A stretch of 64,000 bases of DNA from positions 4,244,140-4,308,139 of the forward strand of contig NW_024044681.1 in assembly GCF_014851395.1 (NCBI RefSeq), given 5' to 3'. Below are positions 10,001 through 23,400 of the stretch, one piece after another. Each line of letters begins with the position of its first letter. Position 1 is the first letter of the stretch. This DNA comes from Micropterus salmoides (lineage: Eukaryota; Chordata; Actinopteri; Centrarchiformes; Centrarchidae). Position numbers and translations under genes: made by a program. The notes under the pieces were generated by a model that did not search any database, was not told where the DNA came from, and worked only from the letters and a program-made list of their open reading frames with translations.

Positions 10001-11479
10001 ATTTATTGTTTTGTTATTTATTTGTAGCTTTGTCAACATTGTTGTTTGACAATAAAGCTGAATTGAATTGATTGAAAACCAAGAGAGAGGTCCGGTGGGG
10101 TCTTGGTAGGTGTAAGTACTGTTCTGGATCCCCAGCTGCGGGTTCAAACTGAACAGTTTTCACAGCAGAGTGTTTTAGCCACACTCAGGTTCTGAATCAA
10201 CAGCAGGAGAAGATACTTCTGTTCCCAGAGTTCTCTCCAGGTTTGATCTTTGCGTTGCCTGGGAGGAGGTGCTGCCCCTTTAAGACTAAATTCAGGGAAC
10301 TAAAATCTCGTTTGTGCGTTAAACACCCCAGATTACATAAAAGGTTGTAACCTGATTGGCTGCAGTCACAATCTGCAAGATGGACATCGATACGTACCGC
10401 TGGCTACTTGTAGTTTGGTGTCACTTTACTTTAATGCGCACATGATCAGAGTCCTCGGTGCAGCGTGGTGACAAGGCTCAGGGCACGGGGTCAGCTGGTC
10501 CAACTCCACCCGGTCAGAGGAGTAACTCCACCCTGAACGTCACTGAGTCCAATCAGCAGTTTGATTCTGCCGCTGATTTAAATATCACGTGTGGATCACA
10601 GCGCGACAGTCTGGACACTTTGTTTCTTTTGTTCCTCACACGTGATCTTTGATTACCGCCGACCCCGGTCTGCAGGGAACACAGGTACTAGGAAACAGTT
10701 TAATTTTGGCCCACAGGATTAATGTTAATTAGCTCCAGCTGATCTGCCTCCAGAGGAGTTTGTCATTAAAGTAAAAGTGACGGTTAGCGCAGGCTGAAAA
10801 TGAGATATATATAATGCTCTTTGCTAATAAGGGGTTTGATAAGAGATTTGTTAGCCTCAGAGCTAAGCTAATCTGGGGAGCAGATCTGAAATGAAATCCA
10901 GACTTTTAGTATTTAACTGAAAAAAACATCAGTTTCCCTGAACCTGACAAAAGCCCAACTCTAACCTGGATAGTCCACAGACTCCGCCGCTGTTGACTTG
11001 GACTTCATCCTCTGCCTCTGGTCGGCTAGCCAACCCTAAGCCACGATGGCAACGAGTTCTATCCAGAGTCAGAGTTCTGGAGATGTGCACAACCTACACT
11101 CCAAAGGAACGCAGGATGCGCATGGCAGCCATCTTGCGTACGCGAACGCGTAGTTAAAAGCAAGTATATCAAGGGCTTTAAGGTACAGCAGGGAGTCAGG
11201 GGGGCTTCAGACCAGACTAGCAGGCAGCAGCACATCATCAGCTTTAATTTTGCTTTCCATTTGACGTCAACAGGAAGTGGTAAATAATGGTGATTTCATC
11301 TGTGACTTTCAGGCTTCTTTTATTCAGAGAGCTGCATGTGAAGGAGGTGATTTCAGAGCCTCGCAGGGCAGTAAATGGATCCCAGATAATGGACCCTGAT
11401 GCAGAAGTGAACCGGAGACCGGGTGCTGCTGGTGCTGCTGGTGCTGACCTTTTCATACTCTTCATGGCTGTTTTTAGAG

Positions 11480-11880
11480 TCGCACTTTCCTCTCTGACTG
11501 CCTTTCTTTCTGCTCCTCTCTCTGCGGGACGATACGCTGTTAATGCTGCTAATTAAATTAATGCATTAGCTGCTCAGAGCACACACGCAGACTTTCTCTG
11601 CGCGTCTAAGTGATTATTTTTAATGGGCTCTGTAATGAAGCCACCTTAGAGGAGCAGCCGAGCAGAAAAGATGGTTTGTGTCGTCAGAAGAGAGCTTGAC
11701 TCGTCCCAAAACGCTGCTCCTGTTTAATTTGGAAATGACCGTTTTAATGAGCCTCAGAGCGGCTCAGTGCCAGAGTCGGGTGATATTTGGACGCCAGACA
11801 ATTAGAGAGGAGAAGAAGAGGGGGCTGATGAAGAGGCTGATTAGGAGAAGTACGAGGATTTGCATATTTGGAGAGTGATG
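11480..11880 (+). promoter_or_regulatory. Candidate conserved non-coding element / enhancer
   Basis: This block is free of simple repeats and rich in homeodomain-type cores: GCTAATTAAATTAATGCATT around 11548-11570, further ATTA and TTAATG sites, CAATTAG near 11799, and an octamer-like ATTTGCATAT at about 11858-11868. This texture is typical of developmental enhancers in the introns of neuronal channel genes. Conservation cannot be seen from one sequence, so this is inference. Confidence 0.35.
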
Positions 11881-12054
11881 AGGCTTTTCCCCAAACTCTG
11901 AGACTGACAGGAAGATGACTGAAGAACGGCCGCAGGGCTGGATTTACCCGCTAGTGGAGTTTGAGCGTCATCGTGCTCATGAAAACATGTCACATCCTCG
12001 CCGATCTAATCCAGCTCCACACAGCAGGTCTTAAAAGTTAAACAGATTTGATCA

Positions 12055-12300
12055 ATTACCCTCTTTATTTTCTCGAATGCTCGATCAGTTGTTTGGTCTA
12101 TAATAAGTCAGAACATGGTGAAAATGTCATTCACCCGAGATGGTGTCCTCAAATGTCTTGTTTTGTCTACAAACTAAATATGCTCAGTTTAATGTCCCAG
12201 AAAATATTCACATTTAAGACGCTAGAATCAGAGAATTATTTTCTAACATTTGGATTATCCAAAAAGTTCGACTTTTCGTTGCAGCTCTATTAGATTTTGT
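12055..12300 (+). mobile_element. Degraded copy of a common fish interspersed repeat
   Basis: Recognisable blocks are TTGTTTGGTCTATAA, TCCTCAAATGTCTTGTTTTG, ATTCACATTTAAGA and GTTGCAGCTCTA. I recall this order from a non-autonomous repeat widespread in percomorph fish. It has no coding capacity; the 81-residue frame across it is incidental. The family name is not certain. Confidence 0.5.
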
Positions 12301-12674
12301 TCCAGTGTTTCTCATAATAATATAATAAGTCAGCATATTTGGAGTAGGTTTTTTTCTTCCCAGGTTTACCCCCCTGACGTACATTTAATCTGAAAATCAC
12401 CAAATCAGTCAACCAATCAAAGCCGATCAGCCCTGACGTGAGCGGTGGAACCGGAGACAGTCACTTTTAGTTTCACTTTGAAACACCGTTCATCATACAT
12501 TAAAATCAAGTCTCCTTCAGTTCTTTATCTTTAGCATTTAAACTTAAAGGGAGCACAGCTGCCCTGGATTTAGCCTCTCAGGCAACACATATGGCCCCTG
12601 GTCTTGGAAGGAGCCCCAGGTTAAGCTAAAGCTTGGCGCCCTCAGCTCTTTGGCTGCCTTCTCGGCCTCGTCTC

Positions 12675-12727
12675 CCTTGTAAAAGAGATTCCGTCTCAGT
12701 GGGACTTTCTTGGTAAAATAAAAATAA
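12675..12727 (+). mobile_element. LINE-like 3' tail fragment
   Basis: CTTGTAAAAGAGATTCCGTC followed by TCAGTGGGACTTTCTTGGT and AAAATAAAAATAAA matches the tail type (TGGGACTT..CTGGTTAAATAAA) found at the 3' ends of many fish L2-like elements. Only the tail is visible. Confidence 0.45.
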
Positions 12728-14155
12728 ATTCCAGGCAGCTCTACCTGCAGACATTACTGAGGGCTTTAAAAAGCTCCTTCTCTGCATTTTCAGGTAAAAG
12801 AAATGTATTTACAGATGATTCAGTGGGTGCATTATGAATCTGACGTTGACGTGATCAGCAGTTTGAGTTTCTGCTTTTGTTAAAGATAAAAAGGGCTCAG
12901 ATCCCAGTTTCTTGGTGGTTGTTGGATTTTAATGCTGCGCTGAATGTGGCTTTTGCTTCGGTTATGGAAATCAGAAGAACCATTAATCCTAATTTTTTGT
13001 TTGGTAGATGATTTAACTGAAGAAAATAACATTTATATTTCTTGTGTATACAGTATACCTTTTGGTTTGTGTGTGCTGTGCTTTATTATTCAGGTTCGGG
13101 CCCTCGGGGTCTTTGTACGTCTGTTTTTAATAATGAGAAGAACAAAGTGGAGATTAATAATTATTATTATTAAAATTATTATTAATTATTTAATTATCAG
13201 GGACTCGTGGTGGAGTCCCTGATACTTTCCTCCTCCACCTCTCGGTCTCTCTGGATGTTTAACCCCCCCACACACAAACACACACTTTGTGACGAGTCAG
13301 CCAAAACCGACAGGAAACAATTGAGCCAAGTCACGGCTTCTTCGTCTTTTAGACACCAGAAATGAAATAATAGGCGGCGTGTCGGGCTCATTGATCCGGA
13401 GCTGGCTGTGAATATCAATGACAGACAGATAAATACACTGCTGCACAGCTGCAGCTCACACACACACTCCTTCAGCTGCAGGAAGAAGACCTCCTTTTAT
13501 TTAAAGGAACACAGCAGGTTCACTGAGCGAGGGGAAAGCAGAGCTGCTGCTTCACTTCTCTCTCGGCATTCTGGGAGTGCAGATCAGCTGGTGTCAGCAG
13601 AACGCCGTGTAGAGATCACTGATGATCATCTGTGAGCGGCCGAGAGGCGAAGCCGGAGTCATGATGTGACACGAGATGTTTTCACCTGTCAGGCCGACGT
13701 GAGGATCAATAATCAGATATCATGTGGGGAACGTCAACATTTCTTATTTATAAATCTTCACATTTGAGAAGCTTTAAAAACGAATCGAGAACCAAGATTG
13801 TTTCTGATTTTGTGTCGGTTGATGAACTGATCACGAACAAATCTCCAAAGTTGCTAAAGGTTCTGAACAAAAACTGCAACTGATGATGAGCATGTTGGCA
13901 TCTTTATTATTATTATTCTTTATTATTCCTGCAGATGCATCAGACATGGAGATGTAGATTTTAGCTGTGAATGTAAAACAGGGTCGGTGAGATCGAATCA
14001 GAAGGAGGAGCTGAAAGATCCCAGAGAGGAGCCGCTGATCTCATCTGTTATTTATGTCCAATACTGATTCAAACGTATAGATGCTTTACTAAGATTACAG
14101 ATCTTTGTTGTCAGATTAAAGATCTGTTAAAGGGTAACTCTGTATGTTTCTGCTA

Positions 14156-14962
14156 CCTGCTACCATAACAAATCAACAAAAACATCACCACACCATAACA
14201 AATCAACAAAAACATCACCACACCATAACAAATCAACAAAAACAACACCACACTATAACAAATCAACAAAAACATCACCACATTATAACAAATCAACAAA
14301 AACAATACCACACCATAACAAATCAACAAAAACATCACCACACCATAACAAATCAACAAAAACAACACCACACTATAACAAATCAACAAAAACATCACCA
14401 CACCATAACAAATCAACAAAAACAACACCACACTATAACAAATAAACAAAAACATCACCACACCATAACAAATCAACAAAAACAATACCACACCATAACA
14501 AATCAACAAAAACAACACCACACTATAACAAATCAACAAAAACAACACCACACCATAACAAATCAACAAAAACAATACCATACTATAACAAATCAACAAA
14601 AACATCACCACACCATAACAAATAAACAAAAACATCACCACACCATAACAAATCAACAAAAACAACACCACACTATAACAAATCAACAAAAACAACACCA
14701 CACCATAACAAATCAACAAAAACAACACCACACCATAACAAATCAACAAAAACAACACCACACTATAACAAATCAACAAAAACATCACCACACTATAACA
14801 AATCAACAAAAACATCACCACACCATAACAAATCAACAAAAACAACACCACACCATAACAAATCAACAAAAACATCATCACACCATAACAAATCAACAAA
14901 AACAATACCACACTATAACAAATCAACAAAAACAATACCACACTATAACAAATCAACAAAAA
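14156..14962 (+). repeat. 30-bp minisatellite, about 27 copies
   Basis: The unit is ACAAATCAACAAAAACA plus CACCACACCATA-type sequence, exactly 30 bp. Variants are mainly C/T at the CACCATA/CACTATA site and CATCACC/CAACACC/CAATACC. Length is almost perfectly constant across the array. It yields artefactual open frames on both strands (ITNQQKHHHT on +, LLICYGVVLF on -). Confidence 0.96.
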
Positions 14963-15314
14963 TTACAAAGTCAAACAATAATAAACAAAAAAACAACATC
15001 AAATAAAAACAACAAAGTCACATAATAACACAAACAAAGAGTTGTTGTTTTCTGGAGAACATCTTTTGGCCAGACAACAGTCGACTATATGACCCTCCTG
15101 TCACGCACTGTCGCAGTTTCAAGTAACAGGGTCCTCCGGGGGCCTCACATGCTGCTTTAAGCTGCTCTGATTTCTGTCTGTGTGTCAGACCTGGACCAGA
15201 TCAGGTTTACTTCTCTCTACACCTCATTGTGTGACCTGATCTCCGGTCAGTTGACCATGAGAGGATCCGGTGGCTCCACAGATCACCTGCCTGTACATGT
15301 AGGACATGTGGCCT
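14963..15314. other. Unique spacer between two minisatellites
   Basis: Starts with a decayed AACAAA-rich margin of the 30-bp array and becomes ordinary sequence. No gene or regulatory element is recognised. Confidence 0.5.
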
Positions 15315-17430
15315 GCAACCGAGACTCTGCTGCGACTGAGACTCTGCTGCGACCGAGACTCTGCTGCGACCGAGACTCTGCTGCTGCGACCGAGACTCTG
15401 CTGCTGCGACCGAGACTCTGCTGCGACTGAGACTGTTCTGCTGCTGTGACCAAGACTCTGCTGCGACCGAGACTCTGCTGCTGCGACCGAGACTCTGCTG
15501 CGACTGAGACTGTTCTGCTGCTGCGACCAAGACTCTACTGCGACCGAGACTCTGCTGCAACTGAGACTCTGCTGCGACCGAGACTCTGCTGCAACTGAGA
15601 CTCTGCTGCGACCGAGACTCTGCTGCTGCTGCTGCTGCAACTGAGACTCTGCTGCGACTGAGACTCTGCTGCGACCGAGACTCTGCTGCGACCGAGACTC
15701 TGCTTCTGCTGCTGCGACCGAGACTCTGCTGCGACCGAGACTCTGCTGTGACCGAGACTCTGCTGCGGCCGAGACTCTGCTGCGACCGAGACTCTGCTTC
15801 TGCTGCTGCGACCGAGACTCTGCTGCGACTGAGACTCTGCTGCAACTGAGACTCTGCTTCTGCTGCGACCGAGACTCTGCTGCGACTGAGACTCTGCTGC
15901 GACCGAGACTCTGCTGCGACCGAGACTCTGCTTCTGCTGCTGCGACCGAGACTCTGCTGCGACCGAGACTCTGCTGCGACCGAGACTCTGCTGCTGCGAC
16001 CGAGACTCTGCTGCGACTGAGACTGTTCTGCTGCTGCGACCAAGACTCTACTGCGACCGAGACTCTGCTGCAACTGAGACTCTGCTGCGACCGAGACTCT
16101 GCTGCAACTGAGACTCTGCTGCGACCGAGACTCTGCTGCTGCTGCTGCTGCTGCAACTGAGACTCTGCTGCGACTGAGACTCTGCTGCGACCGAGACTCT
16201 GCTGCGACCGAGACTCTGCTGTGACCGAGACTCTGCTGCGGCCGAGACTCTGCTGCGACCGAGACTCTGCTTCTGCTGCTGCGACTGAGACTCTGCTGCA
16301 ACTGAGACTCTGCTTCTGCTGCGACCGAGACTCTGCTGCGACTGAGACTCTGCTGCGACCGAGACTCTGCTGCGACCGAGACTCTGCTTCTGCTGCTGCG
16401 ACCGAGACTCTGCTGCGACCGAGACTCTGCTGCGACCGAGACTCTGCTTCTGCTGCTGCGACCGAGACTCTGCTGCGACTGAGACTCTGCTGCGACTGAG
16501 ACTCTGCTGCGACCGAGACTCTGCTGCGACCAAGACTCTGCTGCTGCTGCTGCGACCGAGACTCTGCTGCGACTGAGACTCTGCTGCGACCGAGACTCTG
16601 CTGCGACCGAGACTCTGCTTCTGCTGCTGCGACCGAGACTCTGCTGCGACCGAGACTCTGCTGCGACCGAGACTCTGCTGCTGCGACCGAGACTCTGCTG
16701 CGACTGAGACTGTTCTGCTGCTGCGACCAAGACTCTACTGCGACCGAGACTCTGCTGCAACTGAGACTCTGCTGCGACCGAGACTCTGCTGCAACTGAGA
16801 CTCTGCTGCGACCGAGACTCTGCTGCTGCTGCTGCTGCTGCAACTGAGACTCTGCTGCGACTGAGACTCTGCTGCGACCGAGACTCTGCTGCGACCGAGA
16901 CTCTGCTGTGACCGAGACTCTGCTGCGGCCGAGACTCTGCTGCGACCGAGACTCTGCTGCGGCCGAGACTCTGCTGCGACCGAGACTCTGCTTCTGCTGC
17001 TGCGACTGAGACTCTGCTGCAACTGAGACTCTGCTGCGACCGAGACTCTGCTGCGACCGAGACTCTGCTTCTGCTGCTGCGACCGAGACTCTGCTGCGAC
17101 CGAGACTCTGCTGCGACCGAGACTCTGCTTCTGCTGCTGCGACCGAGACTCTGCTGCGACCGAGACTCTGCTGCGACTGAGACTCTGCTGCGACTGAGAC
17201 TCTGCTGCGACCGAGACTCTGCTGCGACCAAGACTCTGCTGCTGCTGCTGCGACCGAGACTCTGCTGCGACTGAGACTCTGCTGCGACCGAGACTCTGCT
17301 GCGACCAAGACTCTGCTGCTGCTGCTGCGACCGAGACTCTGCTGCAACTGAGACTCTGCTGCGACTGAGACTCTGCTGCAACTGAGACTCTGCTTCTGCT
17401 GCGACCGAGACTCTGCTGCTACTGCGACCG
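15315..17430 (+). repeat. 17-bp minisatellite, CG-rich block (GACTCTGCTGCGACCGA)
   Basis: Tandem copies of a 17-bp unit with variants GCGACTGA, GCAACTGA and GCGACCAA, interrupted by short in-register CTG insertions (up to seven CTG) and CTTCTGCTG spacers. Three units make 51 bp, so all three minus-strand frames stay open and encode long QQSLGRSRVSVAAES-type repeats. These are not genes. A composite module beginning GACTGTTCTGCTGCTGCGAC recurs at 15508, 16021 and 16708. Confidence 0.95.
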
Positions 17431-20400
17431 AGACTACTTCGACCGAGACTACTGCGACCGAGACTCTACTGCAACTGAGACTCTGCTGTGACCGAGACTC
17501 TGCTGCGACCGAGACTCTGCTGCGACGAGACTCTGCTGCGACTGAGACTCTACTGTGACCGAGACTCTACTGCGACCGAGACTCTGCTGCGACTGAGACT
17601 CTGCTGCTGCTGTGACCAAGACTCTGCTGCGACTGAGACTCTGCTGCTGCTGTGACCAAGACTCTGCTGCGACTGAGACTCTGCTGCTGCTGTGACCAAG
17701 ACTCTGCTGCGACTGAGACTCTGCTGCAACCCAGACTCTGCTGTAACTGAGACTCTGCTGCGACTGAGACTCTGCTGCTGCTGTGACCAAGACTCTGCTG
17801 TAACTGAGACTCTGCTGCGACTGAGACTCTGCTGCTGCTGTGACCAAGACTCTGCTGTAACTGAGACTCTGCCGTAACTGAGACTCTCCTGCGACCAACA
17901 CTCTGCTGCTGCTGCGACCGAGACTCTGCTGTGACTGAGACTCTGCTGCAACCCAGACTCTGCTGTAACTGAGACTCTGCTGTAACTGAGACTCTGCTGT
18001 AACTGAGACTCTCCTGCGACCGAGACTCTGCTGCAACCCAGACTCTGCTGCAACCCAGACTCTGCTGTAACTGAGACTCTGCTGTAACTGAGACTCTGCT
18101 GTAACTGAGACTCTCCTGCGACTGAGACTCTGCTGCGACTGAGACTCTGCTGCAACCCAGACTCTGCTGTAACTGAGACTCTGCTGTAACTGAGACTCTC
18201 CTGCGACCGAGACTCTGCTGCAACCCAGACTCTGCTGCGACCAAGACTCTGCTGCGACTGAGACTCTGCTGCAACCCAGACTCTGCTGTAACTGAGACTC
18301 TGCTGTAACTGAGACTCTGCTGCTGCTGTGACCAAGACTCTGCTGCGACTGAGACTCTGCTGCAACCCAGACTCTGCTGTTACTGAGACTCTGCTGCTGC
18401 TGTGACCAAGACTCTGCTGCGACTGAGACTCTGCTGCAACCCAGACTCTGCTGTGACTGAGACTCTGCTACTGCTGCGACCGAGACTCTGCTGTAACTGA
18501 GACTGTCCTGCGACTGAGACTCTGCTGCGACTGAGACTCTGCTGCTGCTGTGACCGAGACTCTGCTGCGACCGAGACTCTGCTGTAACTGAGACTGTCCT
18601 GTGACCAAGACTCTGCTGCGACTTAGACTCTGCTGCAACCCAGACTCTGCTGCGACCGAGACTCTGCTGTAACTGAGACTGTCCTGCGACTGAGACTCTG
18701 CTGCTGCTGCAACCCAGACTCTGCTGTAACTGAGACTCTCCTGCGACCGAGACTCTGCTGCGACTGAGACTCTGCTGCGACTGAGACTCTGCTGCAACCC
18801 AGACTCTGCTGTAACTGAGACTCTCCTGCGACCGAGACTCTGCTGTAACTGAGACTCTGCTGCGACCAAGACTCTGCTGCGACTGAGACTCTGCTGCAAC
18901 CCAGACTCTGCTGTAACTGAGACTCTGCTGTAACTGAGACTCTGCTGTAACTGAGACTCTGCTGCTGCTGTGACCAAGACTCTGCTGCGACTGAGACTCT
19001 GCTGCAACCCAGACTCTGCTGTAACTGAGACTCTGCTGCTGCTGTGACCAAGACTCTGCTGCGACTGAGACTCTGCTGCAACCCAGACTCTGCTGTGACT
19101 GAGACTCTGCTACTGCTGCGACCGAGACTCTGCTGTAACTGAGACTGTCCTGCGACTGAGACTCTGCTGCGACTGAGACTCTGCTGCTGCTGTGACCGAG
19201 ACTCTGCTGCGACCGAGACTCTGCTGTAACTGAGACTGTCCTGCGACCGAGACTCTGCTGCGACTGAGACTCTGCTGCGACCAAGACTCTGCTGTAACTG
19301 AGACTGTCCTGTGACCAAGACTCTGCTGCGACTTAGACTCTGCTGCAACCCAGACTCTGCTGCGACCGAGACTCTGCTGTAACTGAGACTGTCCTGCGAC
19401 TGAGACTCTCCTGTGACTGAGACTCTGCTGTGACCAACACTCTGCTGCTGCTGTGACCGAGACTCTGCTGCGACTGAGACTCTGCTGTAACTGAGACTCT
19501 GCTGTAACTGAGACTCTGCTGCTGCTGTGACCAAGACTCTGCTGCGACTGAGACTCTGCTGCTGCTGTGACCAAGACTCTGCTGCGACCGAGACTCTGCT
19601 GTAACTGAGACTGTCCTGCGACCGAGACTCTGCTGTGACTGAGACTCTGCTGCGACCGAGACTCTGCTGTAAGTGAGACTGTCCTGTGACCGAGACTCTG
19701 CTGTGACTGAGACTCTGCTGTAACTGAGACTCTGCTGTGACCAAGACTCTGCTGTAACTGAGACTCTCCTGCGACCGAGACTCTGCTGCTGCTGTGACCA
19801 AGACTCTGCTGCGACCGAGACTCTGCTGTAACTGAGACTGTCCTGCGACCGAGACTCTGCTGTGACTGAGACTCTGCTGCGACCCAGACTCTGCTGTAAC
19901 TGAGACTCTGCTGTGACCAAGACTCTGCTGTAACTGAGACTCTCCTGCGACCGAGACTCTGCTGTGACTGAGACTCTGCTGTGACTGAGACTCTCCTGTG
20001 ACCGAGACTCTCCTGTGACCGAGTGTCTACTGCGACTGAGATTCTGCTGCTGCTGTGACCAAGACTCTGCTGTGACCGAGACTCTGCTGCGACCGAGACT
20101 CTGCTGCAACCCAGACTCTGCTGTAACTGAGACTCTGCTGCTGCTGTTACTGAGACTCTGCTGTGACTGAGACTCTGCTGTAACTGAGACTCTCCTGTGA
20201 CCGAGACTCTGCTGTGACCGAGACTGTCCTGCGACTGAGACTCTGCTGCTGCTGCAACCCAGACTCTGCTGTAACTGAGACTCTCCTGCGACCGAGACTC
20301 TGCTGTGACTGAGACTCTGCTGCGACTGAGACTCTGCTGCAACCCAGACTCTGCTGTAACTGAGACTCTGCTGTAACTGAGACTCTGCTGCTGCTGTGAC

Positions 20401-23400
20401 CAAGACTCTGCTGCGACTGAGACTCTGCTGCAACCCAGACTCTGCTGCGACTGAGACTCTGCTGCTGCTGTGACCAAGACTCTGCTGCGACTGAGACTCT
20501 GCTGTAACTGAGACTCTGCTGTGACTGAGACTCTGCTGCTGCTGTGACCAAGACTCTGCTGCGACTGAGACTCTGCTGCTGCTGTGACCAAGACTCTGCT
20601 GCGACCGAGACTCTGCTGTAACTGAGACTGTCCTGCGACCGAGACTCTGCTGTGACTGAGACTCTGCTGCGACCGAGACTCTGCTGTAACTGAGACTGTC
20701 CTGTGACCGAGACTCTGCTGCGACTGAGACTCTGCTGCGACCGAGACTCTGCTGTAACTGAGACTGTCCTGCGACTGAGACTCTGCTGCGACTGAGACTC
20801 TGCTGCTGCTGTGACCAAGACTCTGCTGCGACCGAGACTCTGCTGTAACTGAGACTGTCCTGCGACCGAGACTCTGCTGTGACTGAGACTCTGCTGCGAC
20901 CGAGACTCTGCTGTAACTGAGACTGTCCTGTGACCGAGACTCTGCTGTGACTGAGACTCTGCTGCGACCGAGACTCTGCTGTAACTGAGACTGTCCTGTG
21001 ACCGAGACTCTGCTGCGACTGAGACTCTGCTGTAACTGAGACTCTCCTGCGACCGAGTGTCTACTGTGACTGAGACTCTGCTGTAACGGAGACTCTGCTG
21101 CTGCTGTTACTGAGACTCTGCTGTTACTGAGACTCTGCTGTAACTGAGACTCTCCTGTGACCGAGACTCTGCTGTGACCGAGACTCTGCTGTGACCGAGT
21201 GTCTACTGTGACTGAGACTCTCCTGTGACTGAGACTCTGCTGTGACCAACACTCTGCTGCTGCTGTGACCAACACTCTGCTGCTGCTGTGACCAACACTC
21301 TGCTGCAACCCAGACTCTGCTGTAACTGAGACTCTGCTGTAACTGAGACTCTGCTGCTGCTGTGACCAAGACTCTGCTGCGACTGAGACTCTGCTGCGAC
21401 CCAGACTCTGCTGTAACTGAGACTCTGCTGCTGCTGTGACCAAGACTCTGCTGCGACTGAGACTCTGCTGCAACCCAGACTCTGCTGTGACTGAGACTCT
21501 GCTGCTGCTGTGACCAAGACTCTGCTGCTGCTGTGACCAAGACTCTGCTGCGACCGAGACTCTGCTGTAACTGAGACTCTGCTGCGACCAAGACTCTGCT
21601 GCGACTGAGACTCTGCTGCAACCCAGACTCTGCTGTAACTGAGACTCTGCTGTAACTGAGACTCTGCTGTAACTGAGACTCTGCTGCTGCTGTGACCAAG
21701 ACTCTGCTGCGACTGAGACTCTGCTGCTGCTGTGACCAAGACTCTGCTGCGACCGAGACTCTGCTGTAACTGAGACTCTCCTGCGACTGAGACTCTGCTG
21801 CGACCGAGACTCTGCTGTAACTGAGACTGTCCTGTGACCAAGACTCTGCTGCGACTGAGACTCTGCTGCAACCCAGACTCTGCTGCGACCGAGACTCTGC
21901 TGTAACTGAGACTCTGCTGCAACCCAGACTCTGCTGCGACCGAGACTCTGCTGTGACTGAGACTGTCCTGCGACTGAGACTCTGCTACTGCTGCAACCCA
22001 GACTCTGCTGTAACTGAGACTCTCCTGCGACCGAGACTCTGCTGTGACTGAGACTCTGCTGTGACTGAGACTCTGCTGTTACTGAGACTCTGCTGCGACC
22101 GAGTGTCTACTGTAACTGAGACTCTCCTGTGACCGAGACTCTGCTGTGACCGAGACTCTGCTGTGACCGAGTGTCTACTGTGACTGAGACTCTCCTGTGA
22201 CTGAGACTCTGCTGTGACCAACACTCTGCTGCTGCTGTGACCAACACTCTGCTGCTGCTGTGACCGAGACTCTGCTGCAACCCAGACTCTGCTGTAACTG
22301 AGACTCTGCTGTAACTGAGACTCTGCTGCTGCTGTGACCAAGACTCTGCTGCGACTGAGACTCTGCTGCGACCCAGACTCTGCTGTAACTGAGACTCTGC
22401 TGCTGCTGTGACCAAGACTCTGCTGCGACTGAGACTCTGCTGCGACCCAGACTCTGCTGTAACTGAGACTCTGCTGTAACTGAGACTCTGCTGCTGCTGT
22501 GACCAAGACTCTGCTGCGACTGAGACTCTGCTGCGACCCAGACTCTGCTGTAACTGAGACTCTGCTGTAACTGAGACTCTGCTGCTGCTGTGACCAAGAC
22601 TCTGCTGCGACTGAGACTCTGCTGCGACCCAGACTCTGCTGTAACTGAGACTCTGCTGTAACTGAGACTCTGCTGCTGCTGTGACCAAGACTCTGCTGCG
22701 ACTGAGACTCTGCTGCGACCCAGACTCTGCTGTAACTGAGACTCTGCTGTAACTGAGACTCTGCTGCTGCTGTGACCAAGACTCTGCTGCGACTGAGACT
22801 CTGCTGCGACCCAGACTCTGCTGTAACTGAGACTCTGCTGTAACTGAGACTCTGCTGCTGCTGTGACCAAGACTCTGCTGCGACTGAGACTCTGCTGCGA
22901 CCCAGACTCTGCTGTAACTGAGACTCTGCTGTAACTGAGACTCTGCTGCTGCTGTGACCAAGACTCTGCTGCGACTGAGACTCTGCTGCGACCCAGACTC
23001 TGCTGTAACTGAGACTCTGCTGTGACCAAGACTCTGCTGTAACTGAGACTCTCCTGTGACTGAGACTCTGCTGTGACCGAGACTCTGCTGTGACCAACAC
23101 TCTGCTGCTGCTGTGACCGAGACTCTGCTGTAACGGAGACTCTGCTGCTGCTGTTACTGAGACTCTGCTGCAACCCAGACTCTGCTGTAGCGGAGACTCT
23201 GCTGCTGCTGTTACTGAGACTCTGCTGTTACTGAGACTCTGCTGTAACTGAGACTCTGCTGTGACCGAGACTCTGCTGTGACCGAGTGTCTACTGTGACT
23301 GAGACTCTCCTGTGACTGAGACTCTGCTGTGACCAACACTCTGCTGCTGCTGTGACCAAGACTCTGCTGTGACCGAGACTCTGCTGCGACTGAGACTCTG

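Larger units (their letters stand above)
10001..14155 (+). other. Presumed kcnd2 intron 1, middle part
   Basis: No exon recognised. Contents: a retroposon tail at about 10042-10075; a candidate regulatory block at about 11480-11880; degraded interspersed repeats at 12055-12300 and 12675-12727; AT-rich simple sequence at about 13155-13195; an ATT tract near 13902-13930; and a further fragment resembling the 12-kb repeat near 13755-13790 (CTTCACATTTGAGAAGCTTT). Small open frames show no domain. Confidence 0.55.
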
